From the NCBI RefSeq assembly GCF_016862095.1, contig NZ_BOMH01000032.1, positions 1 to 49,833 on the forward strand: 49,833 nucleotides of DNA, in the 5' to 3' direction. This stretch comes from Actinoplanes cyaneus. Its GTDB lineage: Bacteria > Actinomycetota > Actinomycetes > Mycobacteriales > Micromonosporaceae. The position numbers and the translations under genes were made by a program. This document shows positions 33,564-44,264 of the stretch, piece after piece. Position 1 is the stretch's first letter, and each line of letters starts with the position of its first letter. Under the pieces are notes generated by a model. That model was not told the origin of the DNA, searched no databases, and was given only the letters and a program-made list of their open reading frames with translations.

Positions 33564-34685
33564 TCAGCCGATCAACTTGGCGTACGCCGGCTTGATCACC
33601 TCGTTGATCACGACCAGTCGCTCGTCGTACGGGATGAAAGCCGACTTCATTGCGTTGATGGTCAGCCACTGCAGCTCCGCCCAGCCCCACCCGAACGCCT
33701 CGGTCAGCAGTACCATCTCGCGGCTCATCGACGTACCGCTCATCAGCCGGTTGTCGGTGTTGACAGTGACCCGGAAACGGAGATCGTGCAGCAGCTTGAT
33801 CGGATGCGCGGAGATCGACTCGGCCGCGCCGGTCTGCACGTTCGAGGAGGGGCAGAGCTCCAGCGGGATGCGCTTGTCCCGCACGTACGCCGCGAGCCGC
33901 CCCAGCACCGGCGGGGCCGCCTGGGTGCCCCCGGTCGCGGTGACCGTGCTCGGCCCGCCCTGCACCACGGTGATGTCGTCGATGAGCCGGACGCCGTGAC
34001 CCAGCCGGTCGGCGCCGCACCACTGGATGGCCTCCCAGATCGACGGCAGGCCGAACGCCTCGCCCGCGTGGATCGTGAAGTGGAAGTTCTCCCGCTGCAG
34101 GTACTCGAAGGCGTCCAGGTGCCGGGTGGGCGGGAAACCGGCCTCGGCGCCGGCGATGTCGAAGCCGACCACCCCGGCGTCGCGGAACCGCACCGACAGC
34201 TCGGCGATCTCCTGCGAGCGGGCGGCGTGCCGCATCGCGGTGAGCAACGTGCCGATCCGGATGGGGGTGCCGTTCGCGGCCGCTTCGGCGCTGCCCTCGC
34301 GGAACCCGGCCTCGACCGTCTCGACCACCTCGTCCAGCGTGAGACCGCGCTCCAGGTGCTGCTCCGGGGCGTAACGGACCTCGGCGTAGACGACGCCGTC
34401 GGCGGCCAGGTCCAGCGCGCACTCCTTGGCCACCCGGTGCAGGCCCTCGACGGTCTGCATCACCGCGACGGTGTGCGCGAACGTCTCCAGGTACCGTTCC
34501 AGCGAGCCGGAGTCGGCTGCCGCGACGAACCAGTCACCGAGCCGTGCCGGGTCGGTCTCGGGCAGCTCGTGACCCACCGCGGCGGCCAGCTCCACGATCG
34601 TGGCCGGTCGGAGTCCGCCGTCCAGATGGTCGTGCAGCAGAACCTTGGGAGCCTTGATGATGTCCGAGTGCGCGATGCCAGCCAT
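33564..34685 (-). CDS. add: Adenosine deaminase
   Basis: Zinc-dependent deaminase of 373 residues, converting adenosine and deoxyadenosine to (deoxy)inosine. LLHDHLDGGLRP holds the first zinc histidines, HFTIHAGEAFG the catalytic-site His and Glu, and ELCPSSNVQTG followed by VTVNTDNRLMS the late active-site residues with the zinc aspartate. The frame runs to 34805, but ATG 34685 (MAGIAHSDIIKAPK) has TACGCT exactly six bases upstream on the minus strand and no ribosome site, as in a leaderless gene. It is divergent from the methyltransferase gene and leads the nucleoside-salvage half of the window. Confidence 0.94.
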   Translation of the reverse strand: MAGIAHSDIIKAPKVLLHDHLDGGLRPATIVELAAAVGHELPETDPARLGDWFVAAADSGSLERYLETFAHTVAVMQTVEGLHRVAKECALDLAADGVVYAEVRYAPEQHLERGLTLDEVVETVEAGFREGSAEAAANGTPIRIGTLLTAMRHAARSQEIAELSVRFRDAGVVGFDIAGAEAGFPPTRHLDAFEYLQRENFHFTIHAGEAFGLPSIWEAIQWCGADRLGHGVRLIDDITVVQGGPSTVTATGGTQAAPPVLGRLAAYVRDKRIPLELCPSSNVQTGAAESISAHPIKLLHDLRFRVTVNTDNRLMSGTSMSREMVLLTEAFGWGWAELQWLTINAMKSAFIPYDERLVVINEVIKPAYAKLIG

Positions 34686-34691
34686 CAGAGA

Positions 34692-34697
34692 AGCGTA
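34692..34697 (-). promoter_or_regulatory. -10 hexamer TACGCT, leaderless promoter of add
   Basis: TACGCT-N6-ATG on the minus strand. The same hexamer occurs before the BMP lipoprotein gene (43681-43686). Confidence 0.55.
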
Positions 34698-34753
34698 AGG
34701 GCCTGTCCGACCGGCCTGCCCACCACCCGTGAAAAGGAAAGAAAACTCTTCCC

Positions 34754-35605
34754 ATGATCGATGGCGCATTGCCGTACCTGCGGTGCCCGGTTTGCCGGGA
34801 GCCACTCCAGCGGCACGACCGGGCCCTGCGCTGCCCCCGCGGTCACAGCTTCGACATGGCGAAACAGGGCTATGCCGATCTGAGCGCCGGCCGCCTGCCG
34901 CACACCGGCGACAGCGCCGAGATGATCGCCGATCGTGCCGATTTCCTGGCCGCGGGTCACTACGCCTTCATCGCCGAGGCTCTCGCCCGGGCGGCGGCAG
35001 ATCTCCACGATCAAGATCCGATTGCGGTACGGCGGGAAGTGCGCGACAGCGAAGTGATCCTCGACGCGGGCACCGGCACCGGCGACTACCTCGCCCACGT
35101 CCTGGGTGCCGCCCCCACCGCCGTGGGCCTGGGCCTGGACGTGTCGAAACCAGCGCTGCGCCGGGCCGCGAGAGCCCACCCGCGCGCCGCCGCGGTCCTC
35201 ACCGACCTGTGGCGTCCGCTGCCGGTCGCGGACGCCTCGGCCACCGTGATCCTGAACGTCTTCGCCCCGCGCAACGGCCCCGAGTTCGCCCGGGTGCTGC
35301 GCCCGCGGGGCCGGCTGCTCGTGGTCACCCCGGCCGCCGAGCACCTGGCGGAGCTGGTCGCGGCACACGGCCTGATCCAGGTGGACCCGGACAAGGCGGC
35401 ACGGGTCGGTGAGACTCTCGATGAACACTTCCGGCCGGTCGGGACGACCACGCTGCGCCACGAGATGCGACTGACCGCCACCGAGGTCCGCACCCTGATC
35501 GGGATGACGCCGAGCGCCCGGCACGTGACGGTCGGCGACCTGCCCGCGCGTGACGTGACGGTCACCGCGGCGGTGGTGCTCACGGCGTACGCGAAACGGG
35601 TCTGA
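34754..35605 (+). CDS. 23S rRNA (guanine-N1) methyltransferase, RlmA/TlrB family
   Basis: 283 residues. An N-terminal zinc finger with Cys11, Cys14, Cys27 and His31 (RCPVCREPL, RCPRGHSFD) is followed by MAKQGYADL and a SAM-binding Rossmann domain with LDAGTGTGDYL (about 103-113). This is the RlmA(I)/RlmA(II) architecture, methylating N1 of G745 or G748 in 23S rRNA hairpin 35. Gram-positive relatives usually modify G748, and TlrB gives tylosin resistance, so some macrolide tolerance is possible but unproven. GGAAAG lies upstream of the ATG. It overlaps nothing and is convergent with the DUF4272-like gene. Confidence 0.87.
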   Translation: MIDGALPYLRCPVCREPLQRHDRALRCPRGHSFDMAKQGYADLSAGRLPHTGDSAEMIADRADFLAAGHYAFIAEALARAAADLHDQDPIAVRREVRDSEVILDAGTGTGDYLAHVLGAAPTAVGLGLDVSKPALRRAARAHPRAAAVLTDLWRPLPVADASATVILNVFAPRNGPEFARVLRPRGRLLVVTPAAEHLAELVAAHGLIQVDPDKAARVGETLDEHFRPVGTTTLRHEMRLTATEVRTLIGMTPSARHVTVGDLPARDVTVTAAVVLTAYAKRV

Positions 35606-35620
35606 AAGGCTCTTGAACTC

Positions 35621-36301
35621 TCAGACCGAAAGGTCGACTTCTTCCCATTCCGGGGGATTGTCGTGATAGGGGCCGTGGAAGATGACCGCCCACTCCAGCG
35701 CCCAGCGCCGCTGCCCGATCGCGTTGCTGTCCACCTCGCCGGGCAGCGGCCGACCGGCCTGCTCGGCCTCCTGGAAGGCCCAGTCCAGGCAGTAGTAGAG
35801 GTCGAGCAGCACCGCCGCCTCGGCCGCGTCCCGGACCGCGACCAGCGACCGGGACCGCCAGCGGCCGAAGGTCTCGCCCGCCGGCAGATCCGGCATCTGG
35901 GCCATCAGGTGATCGTCGGGCGGCACCGTCGGGTCCAGGTGCCGGCCCAGCCCGAGCAGGTAGGCCAGCGCGAAGACCGCGTCGTGGTGCAGCACGAACG
36001 AGCGGTGGTCGCCCTTGGCCCCGATCACGAACTGCCACTCGGGCGGGGTGACCAGCTCGACCAGGTGCGACGCGAGCAGCCAGCTCATCGCCGCCTCGGT
36101 CGGCATCCCGAAACAGCGGGCCACCACCACGTGCAGCACCGCGGCCCGCGCCTCCAGCTCGGCCACCGGGCGCAGCTCGACCGTGTCGCCCAGCTCCCAC
36201 ACCAGCGGGAACGTGGGCGGCGGCAACGGCAGACCCAGCCTGGCCAACTCGTCCAGGCTGGCCTCGCGAACCGCGCGTGGATCGGGAGCGGCCTTCGTCA
36301 T
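35621..36301 (-). CDS. DUF4272-like protein
   Basis: 226 residues, soluble, Leu- and Trp-rich, all-helical looking. The PTEAAMSWLLASHLVELVTPPE block and the WRSRSLVAVRDAAEAAVLLDLYYCLDWAF block resemble DUF4272 proteins, where a repeated helical unit ends in a conserved RRWALEWA segment; the match is from memory. No catalytic motif is seen. It starts six bases after the thymidine phosphorylase stop on the same strand, so it is the last gene of the cdd-deoA operon, but nothing in it suggests a nucleoside function. The role is unknown. Confidence 0.7.
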   Translation of the reverse strand: MTKAAPDPRAVREASLDELARLGLPLPPPTFPLVWELGDTVELRPVAELEARAAVLHVVVARCFGMPTEAAMSWLLASHLVELVTPPEWQFVIGAKGDHRSFVLHHDAVFALAYLLGLGRHLDPTVPPDDHLMAQMPDLPAGETFGRWRSRSLVAVRDAAEAAVLLDLYYCLDWAFQEAEQAGRPLPGEVDSNAIGQRRWALEWAVIFHGPYHDNPPEWEEVDLSV

Positions 36302-36307
36302 GGTGCG

Positions 36308-37585
36308 TCAGGCTATGCGGTCCAGGAGGAGACCGGCAGAGGCGGGGGCATCGGTCCCGATCATGATCGCGCCGACCGCGTCAGCCCGCGCCGCGGGAAT
36401 CCGGGACTCCTCGTCCGTGCGCAGCTCGAGCAGCACGTCACCGGCCTTCACCCGGTCGCCGGGCTTCACCTTGAGCTGCACGCCGGCGCCGAAGCTGACC
36501 GGGTCCTCCTTGCGGGCCCGGCCGGCGCCGAGCCGCCACGCGGCCACCCCGATCCCGAACGCGTCCATCGTGGTCACCACGCCGTCCGACTCGGCCCGCA
36601 GCACCTCGGTGTGCCTGGCGACCGGTAGCGTCGCGTCCGGGTCGCCGCCCTGCGCCCGGATCATCGCCTTCCAGGTGTCCATCGCGACGCCGGAGGCCAG
36701 CACCTTCTCCGGGTCGGCGTCGACGCCCGCGGCGGCCAGCATCTCCCGGGCCAGGGCCAGGGTCAGCTCGACCACGTCGGACGGGCCGCCGCCGGCCAGC
36801 ACCTCGACCGACTCGGCGACCTCGTTGGCGTTGCCGACGGCCAGCCCGAGCGGGGTGCTCATGTCGGTGAGCAGGGCGACAGTGGTGACCCCGCTGTCCT
36901 TGCCCAGCCGGACCATGGTGCGAGCCAACTCCTGAGCGCTGGCCAGGTCCTTCATGAACGCGCCGGAGCCGACCTTGACGTCGAGGACCAGCGCGCCGGT
37001 GCCCTCGGCGATCTTCTTGCTCATGATCGAGCTGGCGATCAGCGGGATCGCCTCGACCGTGCCGGTGACGTCGCGCAGCGCGTAGAGCTTGCGGTCGGCC
37101 GGGGCCAGGCCGTCACCGGCCGCGCAGATCACCGCGCCGATCTCGTCGAGCTGGCGGATGAACTCGTCGTTGCCGAGCCGGGCCCGCCAGCCGGGGATCG
37201 ACTCCAGCTTGTCCAGCGTGCCGCCGGTGTGGCCCAGGCCGCGGCCGGAGAGCTGCGGCACCGCCACGCCGCACGCGGCGACCAGCGGGGTCAGCGGCAG
37301 CGTGATCTTGTCGCCGACACCGCCGGTGGAGTGCTTGTCGGCGGTCGGCCGGGACACCGCTGACAGGTCCAGCCGCTCGCCGCTGGCGATCATCGCGGCG
37401 GTCCAGCGGGCGATCTCGGCGGGCGTCATGCCGCGCAGCAGGATCGCCATGGCCAGCGCGGACATCTGCTCGTCGGCGACGACACCCTTGGTGTACGCGT
37501 CGACGACCCAGTCGATCTGCTCGTCGGTGAGGGTGTACCCGTCCCGCTTGGCCCGGATGACGTCGACAGCTGCGATACCGCTCAT
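36308..37585 (-). CDS. deoA: Thymidine / pyrimidine-nucleoside phosphorylase
   Basis: Phosphorylase of 425 residues, cleaving thymidine, deoxyuridine and perhaps uridine with phosphate to the base and (deoxy)ribose-1-phosphate. KHSTGGVGDK (84-93) binds phosphate, GRGLGHTGGTLDKLESIPG is the family signature, and an MKDLASAQELA region carries further active-site residues. The length fits DeoA/Pdp. Its ATG overlaps the cytidine deaminase stop by four bases, so deamination and phosphorolysis are coupled: cytidine to uridine, then uracil plus pentose phosphate. The uracil can go to Upp and the sugar, once isomerised, to DeoC, both in this window. Confidence 0.94.
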   Translation of the reverse strand: MSGIAAVDVIRAKRDGYTLTDEQIDWVVDAYTKGVVADEQMSALAMAILLRGMTPAEIARWTAAMIASGERLDLSAVSRPTADKHSTGGVGDKITLPLTPLVAACGVAVPQLSGRGLGHTGGTLDKLESIPGWRARLGNDEFIRQLDEIGAVICAAGDGLAPADRKLYALRDVTGTVEAIPLIASSIMSKKIAEGTGALVLDVKVGSGAFMKDLASAQELARTMVRLGKDSGVTTVALLTDMSTPLGLAVGNANEVAESVEVLAGGGPSDVVELTLALAREMLAAAGVDADPEKVLASGVAMDTWKAMIRAQGGDPDATLPVARHTEVLRAESDGVVTTMDAFGIGVAAWRLGAGRARKEDPVSFGAGVQLKVKPGDRVKAGDVLLELRTDEESRIPAARADAVGAIMIGTDAPASAGLLLDRIA

Positions 37586-38298
37586 GCTTGTTCCTCTGTC
37601 CAGCGCTGCGGGATCCCGTCCGGCAGCTCACCCTCGCCGGCCCAGGACAGACCGCCCTCGGCGTCCACCACCACGACCCGCGGACTGCGGACCAGACCCC
37701 AGGCCACCGCGGCGGAGGCGGTCGGGAAGTTCGGCCCCTCCTCCAGGATGCCCTTGTCCTCCCCGGTGCCCGGGGCGCCCGACGAGCGCTCCCAGTAACC
37801 GGTCCAGATCGTCTCGCCGCCGGACAGGTCCGGATGCACGAAGACCGTGCCGCGACCGCGCCACTTGGCCAGCTCGGCGGGGACCTCGGGGCCACCGGCC
37901 GGGCCGGTGACCTTCTCCATGTCCACCCAGCCGAAGGCGTGCGGCAGCAGCTCGTCCATCCGCAGCGGCCGGGGCAGCGCCTCGACCAGCATGTCCGGGC
38001 CGCCGTGCTCCCAGAGGATCTGGCGGCAGCGCCCGCACGGCATGAGCGGCGCACCGGTCGCATCCACGCAGGACATCGCCACCAGCTTGCCGCCGCCGGT
38101 GGCGTGCAGCGAGCCGACCATGCCGCACTCGGCGCACAGGGTCATGCCGAGGGACGCGTTCTCCACGTTGCAGCCGACCACCACCCGGCCGTCGTCGACC
38201 AGGGCGGCCACGCCGACCGGGAAGTCGGACGCGGGCACGTAGGCGCGCCGCATCACCTCGATGGCGGCTGTTCGTAGCGCCGCCCAGTCGATCTCCAT
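37582..38298 (-). CDS. cdd: Cytidine deaminase with an extra C-terminal domain
   Basis: 238 residues, well over the usual 130. Residues 1-130 are a normal homotetrameric-type deaminase: NVENASLGMTLCAECG with Cys55 and Glu57, and PCGRCRQ with Cys88 and Cys91, the three zinc ligands plus the proton shuttle. Residues about 135-238 are an additional domain starting VPAELAKWRGRGTVFVHPDL, with SGGETIWTGYWER and VVVVDAEGGLSWAGEGELP; I do not recognise it. There is no frameshift, so this is a true fusion. It lies between the ABC-operon terminator and deoA, and CAGAAT seven bases before the ATG may be a weak leaderless -10. Confidence 0.9.
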   Translation of the reverse strand: MEIDWAALRTAAIEVMRRAYVPASDFPVGVAALVDDGRVVVGCNVENASLGMTLCAECGMVGSLHATGGGKLVAMSCVDATGAPLMPCGRCRQILWEHGGPDMLVEALPRPLRMDELLPHAFGWVDMEKVTGPAGGPEVPAELAKWRGRGTVFVHPDLSGGETIWTGYWERSSGAPGTGEDKGILEEGPNFPTASAAVAWGLVRSPRVVVVDAEGGLSWAGEGELPDGIPQRWTEEQA

Positions 38299-38335
38299 GA
38301 TCTCGATTCTGCCCCACTGTCCGGGCCGTCAACGA

Positions 38336-38364
38336 CAGATGCCCGGGCCTGACCCGGGCATCTG
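38336..38364. terminator. Terminator of the nucleoside ABC operon
   Basis: Perfect 12-bp stem: CAGATGCCCGGG at 38336-38347 pairs with 38353-38364 around a 5-base loop. It lies just beyond the last permease stop (38378) and before cdd, so the transporter and salvage operons are separate units. Confidence 0.85.
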
Positions 38365-38377
38365 CGTCAGCGGGATG

Positions 38378-39646
38378 TCAACTCTTGATGTACGGAAGAC
38401 CGTCGGCCGCGGGCGCCCGCACGCGGCCGACCAGCCCGGCCACCGCGATGATCGTCGCCAGGTACGGCAGCATGCTCAGGAACTGGTTCGGCACCGGGCT
38501 GTTGATCGCGCTCAGGTAGAACGCCAGCTTCTGCGCGAAGCCGAAGAACAGCGCCGCCCCGAACGCCCCGAACGGCGTGTACCGCCCGAAGATCAGCGCA
38601 GCGAGCGCGATGAAGCCGGCGCCGGCGGTCATGTTCTTGGTGAAGCTGCCGGTGGCCACGAGCGTGAAGTACGCCCCGCCCAGGCCCGCCACCACGCCGC
38701 CGAGCAGCACGTTCAGGTAGCGCAGGCCACGCACCCGGATGCCGACGGTGTCCGCTGCGGTCGGGTGCTCGCCGACCGCCCGGGTGCGCAGGCCCCACCG
38801 GGTCCGGTTCAACGCGAAATGGATCACCAGGACCAGGACCAGCGCGATCCAGAGCAGCAGCGTGGCGTCGAAGAACACCGGCCCGAGCACCGGGATGTCG
38901 GCCAGCCCGGGGATCTTCCAGGTGGGCATCTGCGGCGGCGCGTTGTACTTCGCCGCGTCGGGCTGCATCAGCCGTTCGTAGAGGAAGCCGGTGATGCCCA
39001 GCGCGAACAGGTTCAGCACGATGCCGACCACGGTCTGGTCGACCAGGTAACGGATCGAGAGCACGGCCAGGATCGCCGCGATGATCACACCGCCGACGGC
39101 CGCGCTGATCAGCCCGGCCCAGACACTGCCGGCCATCGTGCCGATCAGGGCCCCGGCGAACGCGCCCATCAGGAACTGGCCCTCGATCGCCACGTTCACC
39201 ACGCCGGAGCGCTCGCCGAGCACGCCGGCCAGCGCGCCCAGCACCAGCGGCAGCGCCAGGTCCATCGTGCCGCTGAGGGTGTCCTCCAGCGACATGAACT
39301 GACCGGCCACCTGCCAGCACAGGAACGACAGCACGAACGTCACGATGCCGATCACCAGCAGCGCGTTCGACCAGCGCTTGAGCAGCCCGGCGACGAGCAG
39401 CCCGCCGGCCAGCAGCGTCAGCACGCCGAAGAGCACGGCGCCGAACTGGCCGTTGATCGAGAGCGCGGCGCCCTCGGCCTCCTGGGTGAGCGTGAACCGG
39501 GCATCCTTGCTCGGCGCGAGCGAGCCGAACACCACGGCGGCCAGCGCGCCCAGCAGGACCAGGGCCACCCCGAAGCGGCGCTGGCGGGTCCAGAACGGTT
39601 CCGGCGCGGCGACCTCGGTCGGCGCCTCCACAGTCGTGGTCGACAT
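38378..39646 (-). CDS. Nucleoside ABC transporter permease (BmpA-type system)
   Basis: 422-residue permease of the BPD_transp_2 family with about ten membrane spans. After a polar N-terminus and a first span come LSGTMDLALPLVLGALAGVLGERSGVVNVAIEG, the signature with the EG coupling loop, and RAVGEHPTAADTVGIRVRGLRY later. It pairs with the second permease just upstream; such systems (Nup/Yuf type) import nucleosides. ATG 39646 has a GAGG ribosome site; the frame to 39697 runs into the previous gene. It is the last gene of the operon before a terminator. Confidence 0.91.
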   Translation of the reverse strand: MSTTTVEAPTEVAAPEPFWTRQRRFGVALVLLGALAAVVFGSLAPSKDARFTLTQEAEGAALSINGQFGAVLFGVLTLLAGGLLVAGLLKRWSNALLVIGIVTFVLSFLCWQVAGQFMSLEDTLSGTMDLALPLVLGALAGVLGERSGVVNVAIEGQFLMGAFAGALIGTMAGSVWAGLISAAVGGVIIAAILAVLSIRYLVDQTVVGIVLNLFALGITGFLYERLMQPDAAKYNAPPQMPTWKIPGLADIPVLGPVFFDATLLLWIALVLVLVIHFALNRTRWGLRTRAVGEHPTAADTVGIRVRGLRYLNVLLGGVVAGLGGAYFTLVATGSFTKNMTAGAGFIALAALIFGRYTPFGAFGAALFFGFAQKLAFYLSAINSPVPNQFLSMLPYLATIIAVAGLVGRVRAPAADGLPYIKS

Positions 39647-39650
39647 GTCC

Positions 39651-40897
39651 TCAGCCCTTCGCCGGAGAGACGCCGAGCCCGGCGGCGCGGGCGGCACGAA
39701 GTCGGAAGATCGCCTTCACCAGGGCGGGAGCGGCGATGAAGATGACGATGAGGGCCTGCAGCACGGTGACCAGCTCCAGCGAGATGCCGGTGAACGACTG
39801 CATCCGGTTGCCACCGGCCCGCAGCGCGCCGAACAGCAGCGCGGCCAGCAGGGTGCCCCACGGGCGGTTGCGGCCGAGCAGGGCGACCAGCAGGCCGTCG
39901 AAGCCGATGTTGCCGGCCACCGACGGGGTCAGCGCGTACGCCGTGCCCAGCACCTGGGTCGCGCCGCCGAGCCCGGCGAGAGCGCCGGCGATCGCCATCA
40001 GCAGCGTGTACGTCTTGGCCACGCTGATGCCTGCGGTCCTCGCGGCGTGCGGGTTGGAGCCGACCGCGCGCAGCTCGAAGCCGAACGCCGAGCGGTTGAG
40101 CAGCCACGCCACCCCGGCGGTGGTCAGCACCGCGAGCACGATGCCCAGGTGCACCCGGAGCACGCCGCCGAACGAGGGCAGCTGCGCCGACTCGGCGACC
40201 ACCTTGCTGATCGCGTCGCTGCGGCCGGGCTGCTGGATGCCCTGCTGGATGACCAGCCAGGCCAGGAACAGCCCGGCGGTGTAGTTCAGCATGATCGTGG
40301 TGATCACCTCGTGGGCACCGGTCCGGGCCTTGAGCAGGCCGGGCAGGAAGCCCCAGAGCGCGCCACCGAGCGCGCCGGCGATCAGCGCCACGATCAGGTT
40401 CAGCACGATCGGCAGGCCGAAGGTGAAGCCGGCCACCCCGGCCGCGACGCAGCCGAGCACCGCCTGGCCCTGGGCGCCGATGTTGAACAGGCCGCCGCGG
40501 AACGCCAGCGAGACCGCCAGGCCGGTGAAGACCAGCGGGGCGGCGTAGGTCAGCGTCTCGGAGAGCGGGGCGAACGCGTTCTGCCAGGTGCCGGCGCCGG
40601 ACATCCAGTCACTGAACGCCTGCGGGTCGCCGAGCGCGCCCTTGACCAGGTCGGCGTAGGCGGAGCTGATCAGCGTCCAGCTGGCGTCGAGCGCGTCGCC
40701 GGGCCGGGCCGTGAAGTAGCTGAACTTCGCCAGCACCGCCGAGTCGGAGACCACGATCAGTACCGCGCCGATGATCACGGCGAGCACGATCGACAGCGCC
40801 GTGACGGTCACGCTGTTCGACGACCAGAGGTTGCGCAGGAAGACGTTGAGGAACGTCTCCTTCTCGACCGGTTCCTTCTCGGTGGCCGTTTCGGCGG

Positions 40898-40901
<4 letters not shown>
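39651..40901 (-). CDS. Nucleoside ABC transporter permease (BmpA-type system)
   Basis: 416-residue permease, second half of the channel. A cytoplasmic N-terminus rich in Glu/Lys (TAETATEKEPVEKETF) leads to about eight to ten spans. APLVFTGLAVSLAFRGGLFNIGAQGQ is the family signature and RAVGSNPHAARTAGISVAKTY the cytoplasmic coupling region, clearly related to the neighbouring permease. GTG 40901 overlaps the ATPase stop (GTGA). Four bases separate it from the next permease start, so the three are translated from one message. Confidence 0.91.
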
Positions 40902-42469
<1,568 letters not shown>

Positions 42470-42472
42470 GAG

Positions 42473-42514
42473 CCGCCGCCGGTCACGGATTGGGAACCCG
42501 TGGCCGAGCGGCGG
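42473..42514 (-). promoter_or_regulatory. Intercistronic stem-loop between lipoprotein and ATPase genes
   Basis: CCGCCGCCGGTCACGG (42473-42488) can pair, with small bulges, with 42498-42514. It may stop part of the transcription or protect the upstream message, so that binding protein exceeds transporter, as is common in ABC operons. Confidence 0.5.
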
Positions 42515-42536
42515 CCGACATGCTACTACCGGAAGG

Positions 42537-43631
42537 TCACTTCGGTGCGCTGGCCGACTCGGCCTTGACCGTTCCGCTGATGATGTCCTTCTTCAGCTGG
42601 TCGAGCTCGGTCTTCAGGCCCGCGTCGACCTTGCTGTCGAACTGGTTGAACGGCGCCAGGCTGACCCCGTCGTTCTCCAGGGTGCCGATGTAGCCCGGGG
42701 TGGCCGCGAGCTTCTCGCCCTTGGCACCCTTGGCCACGGACTCCTTGACGGCCTCCTCGACGTTCTTCACGACCGTGCTGAGGAAGACGTCACAGTACTG
42801 CGCGGCCGACTTGCAGCCGTCCTGGTCGACCCAGATGACCGAGACCTTGCCGGACGAGTCCTTGGCGACCTGGGCGGTGCCCAGGCCGGTGCCGCCGGCG
42901 ACCGGCAGAACCACGTCGGCGCCCTGCGAGACCAGGGTCTGGGTGATCGTCTTGCCCTTGTTCTGGTCGATGAAGCTGTCGGCGAAGGTGCCGTTCTGCT
43001 TCGCCTTGTCCCAGCCCAGGACCTGGACGGTCTTGCCCTTCTTCTGGTTGTAGTAGGCGACGCCGTCGGCGAAGCCGTCCATGAAGATGGTGACCGGCGG
43101 GATCTTCAGGCCGCCGTAGGTGCCGACCTTGCCGGACTTCGAGTAGCCCGCGGCCAGGTAACCGGCGAGGAACGCGGCCTGCTGGGTGGCGAACTGCATC
43201 GGGTAGACGTTGGCGCCGGAGCTGCCGCTGTCCACGATGGCGAACTGCGAGCCGGCGCTCTCGGTGGCGACCTTCTTGGTCGAGTCGCCCATCAGGCCAC
43301 CGACCGCGAGGATGTAGTCGCACTTCTGCGTGACGAAGTTGCGCAGGCCCGGCTCGTAGTCGGCCTCGGAGGACGAGGAGACGTACTTCGCGTCGATGTT
43401 GCTGGCGCCGGCCTTGGCGGCCTGGATGCCGGCCCAGGCGGAGGCGTTGAACGACTTGTCGTCGATGCCACCGGTGTCGGTGACCATGCAGGCCTTGTAG
43501 GCCGCGGCGGCGGCGGAACTGCCGCCCGCGGCCGGGGTGTCAGCCGGAGCGTCGCCACAAGCGGCGGCTGCGAGCGTCAGCCCACCTGCCGCGAGAATCG
43601 CCACGATCCGCTTCCCACGTACTGGGCGCAA
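42537..43631 (-). CDS. BMP family nucleoside-binding lipoprotein
   Basis: 364-residue substrate-binding lipoprotein of the Bmp/Med family. The signal peptide (RGKRIVAILAAGGLTLAAAACGD) ends in a lipobox with Cys25. Then come CMVTDTGGIDDKSFNASAW, the hallmark of purine-nucleoside receptors such as PnrA, and VLPVAGGTGLGTAQVAKD. It captures nucleosides outside the membrane and delivers them to the permeases encoded downstream. The start is a TTG (43629-43631) with GGAAGGAGGG directly upstream. A TACGCT -10 at 43681-43686 would give a leader of about 43 bases. Confidence 0.93.
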   Translation of the reverse strand: MRPVRGKRIVAILAAGGLTLAAAACGDAPADTPAAGGSSAAAAAYKACMVTDTGGIDDKSFNASAWAGIQAAKAGASNIDAKYVSSSSEADYEPGLRNFVTQKCDYILAVGGLMGDSTKKVATESAGSQFAIVDSGSSGANVYPMQFATQQAAFLAGYLAAGYSKSGKVGTYGGLKIPPVTIFMDGFADGVAYYNQKKGKTVQVLGWDKAKQNGTFADSFIDQNKGKTITQTLVSQGADVVLPVAGGTGLGTAQVAKDSSGKVSVIWVDQDGCKSAAQYCDVFLSTVVKNVEEAVKESVAKGAKGEKLAATPGYIGTLENDGVSLAPFNQFDSKVDAGLKTELDQLKKDIISGTVKAESASAPK

Positions 43632-44008
43632 GACGCCCTCCTTCCACTGCTCACCGACATCCGGTGGGTCTCAGGTCGGCAGCGTAGCTGCGGTCCATGT
43701 GGTCGGCGGGCGTTCGGTACGGACTGTTGGCGCACCGTTATCGCGCCGCAATCACCAGGGATTTTGTCTGCCGCTTTAGGTGGGTTCCCAGAGGAATTGC
43801 CCGGTCGCCGCGTAACCGGAGATTAATCTTCGCTGCCGGCAACCCCGTTTGGTCACGGTTCGCTTCGGTTGCGGTCACCTTTTGGTCACGGCGGCTTTCC
43901 GGCGCGGGCTCAAGGCCTTCCGCGCGTACGGCGGCAGCAAGCTCTCGGGCTTTCCCGCCGCGGCGCGGGTCTGCACTCAGACCTGTCTCGCCACGGCGCG
44001 GGTCTGCT
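43632..44008. promoter_or_regulatory. Promoter region of the nucleoside ABC operon
   Basis: About 375 bases without a gene. On the minus strand TACGCT (43681-43686) is a likely -10. A direct repeat CGGCGCGGGTCTGC occurs at about 43964 and 43998, close to the end of the next gene. Frames crossing it are shadows. Confidence 0.45.
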
Positions 44009-44242
44009 TCAGGCTTTTCTGGCCGCGGCGCGCCAGGCCCGGATGCCGAGGACGCCCACGACGGTGCCGATGATCAGCGACGCCCCGATCAGCAGCGCGT
44101 GCACCCAGAGGAACGCGGTCGGCGTGCCGTCGTCGAACGAGCGGTCGTCCTTGTAGATGGCGAGGCCGAAGCGGGGCCAGATCACCCACGTCCACACACC
44201 GACCGCTGTCAGGAACGCCGCCCACCGTCGTGTGATCACCAC
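44009..44242 (-). CDS. SCO4848 family small membrane protein
   Basis: 77 residues with two membrane spans (about 10-27 and 45-66). The first half, RRWAAFLTAVGVWTWVIWPRF, then DDGTPTAFLWVHALLI and GTVVGVLGIRAW, matches the SCO4848 family as I remember it from actinobacteria. The function is unknown. It starts at GTG 44242, or the adjacent GTG 44239, 22 bases after the stop of the previous gene on the same strand, so it may be the last gene of the trpS-yihY transcript. Confidence 0.82.
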   Translation of the reverse strand: MVITRRWAAFLTAVGVWTWVIWPRFGLAIYKDDRSFDDGTPTAFLWVHALLIGASLIIGTVVGVLGIRAWRAAARKA

Positions 44243-44264
44243 GGCGACGAGTATCGCAGCGGGC

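Noticed and set aside
33358..34422. A 354-residue minus-strand ORF over add
   Set aside because: It is Arg/Gly-rich and in the wrong frame over add, which has all adenosine deaminase motifs.
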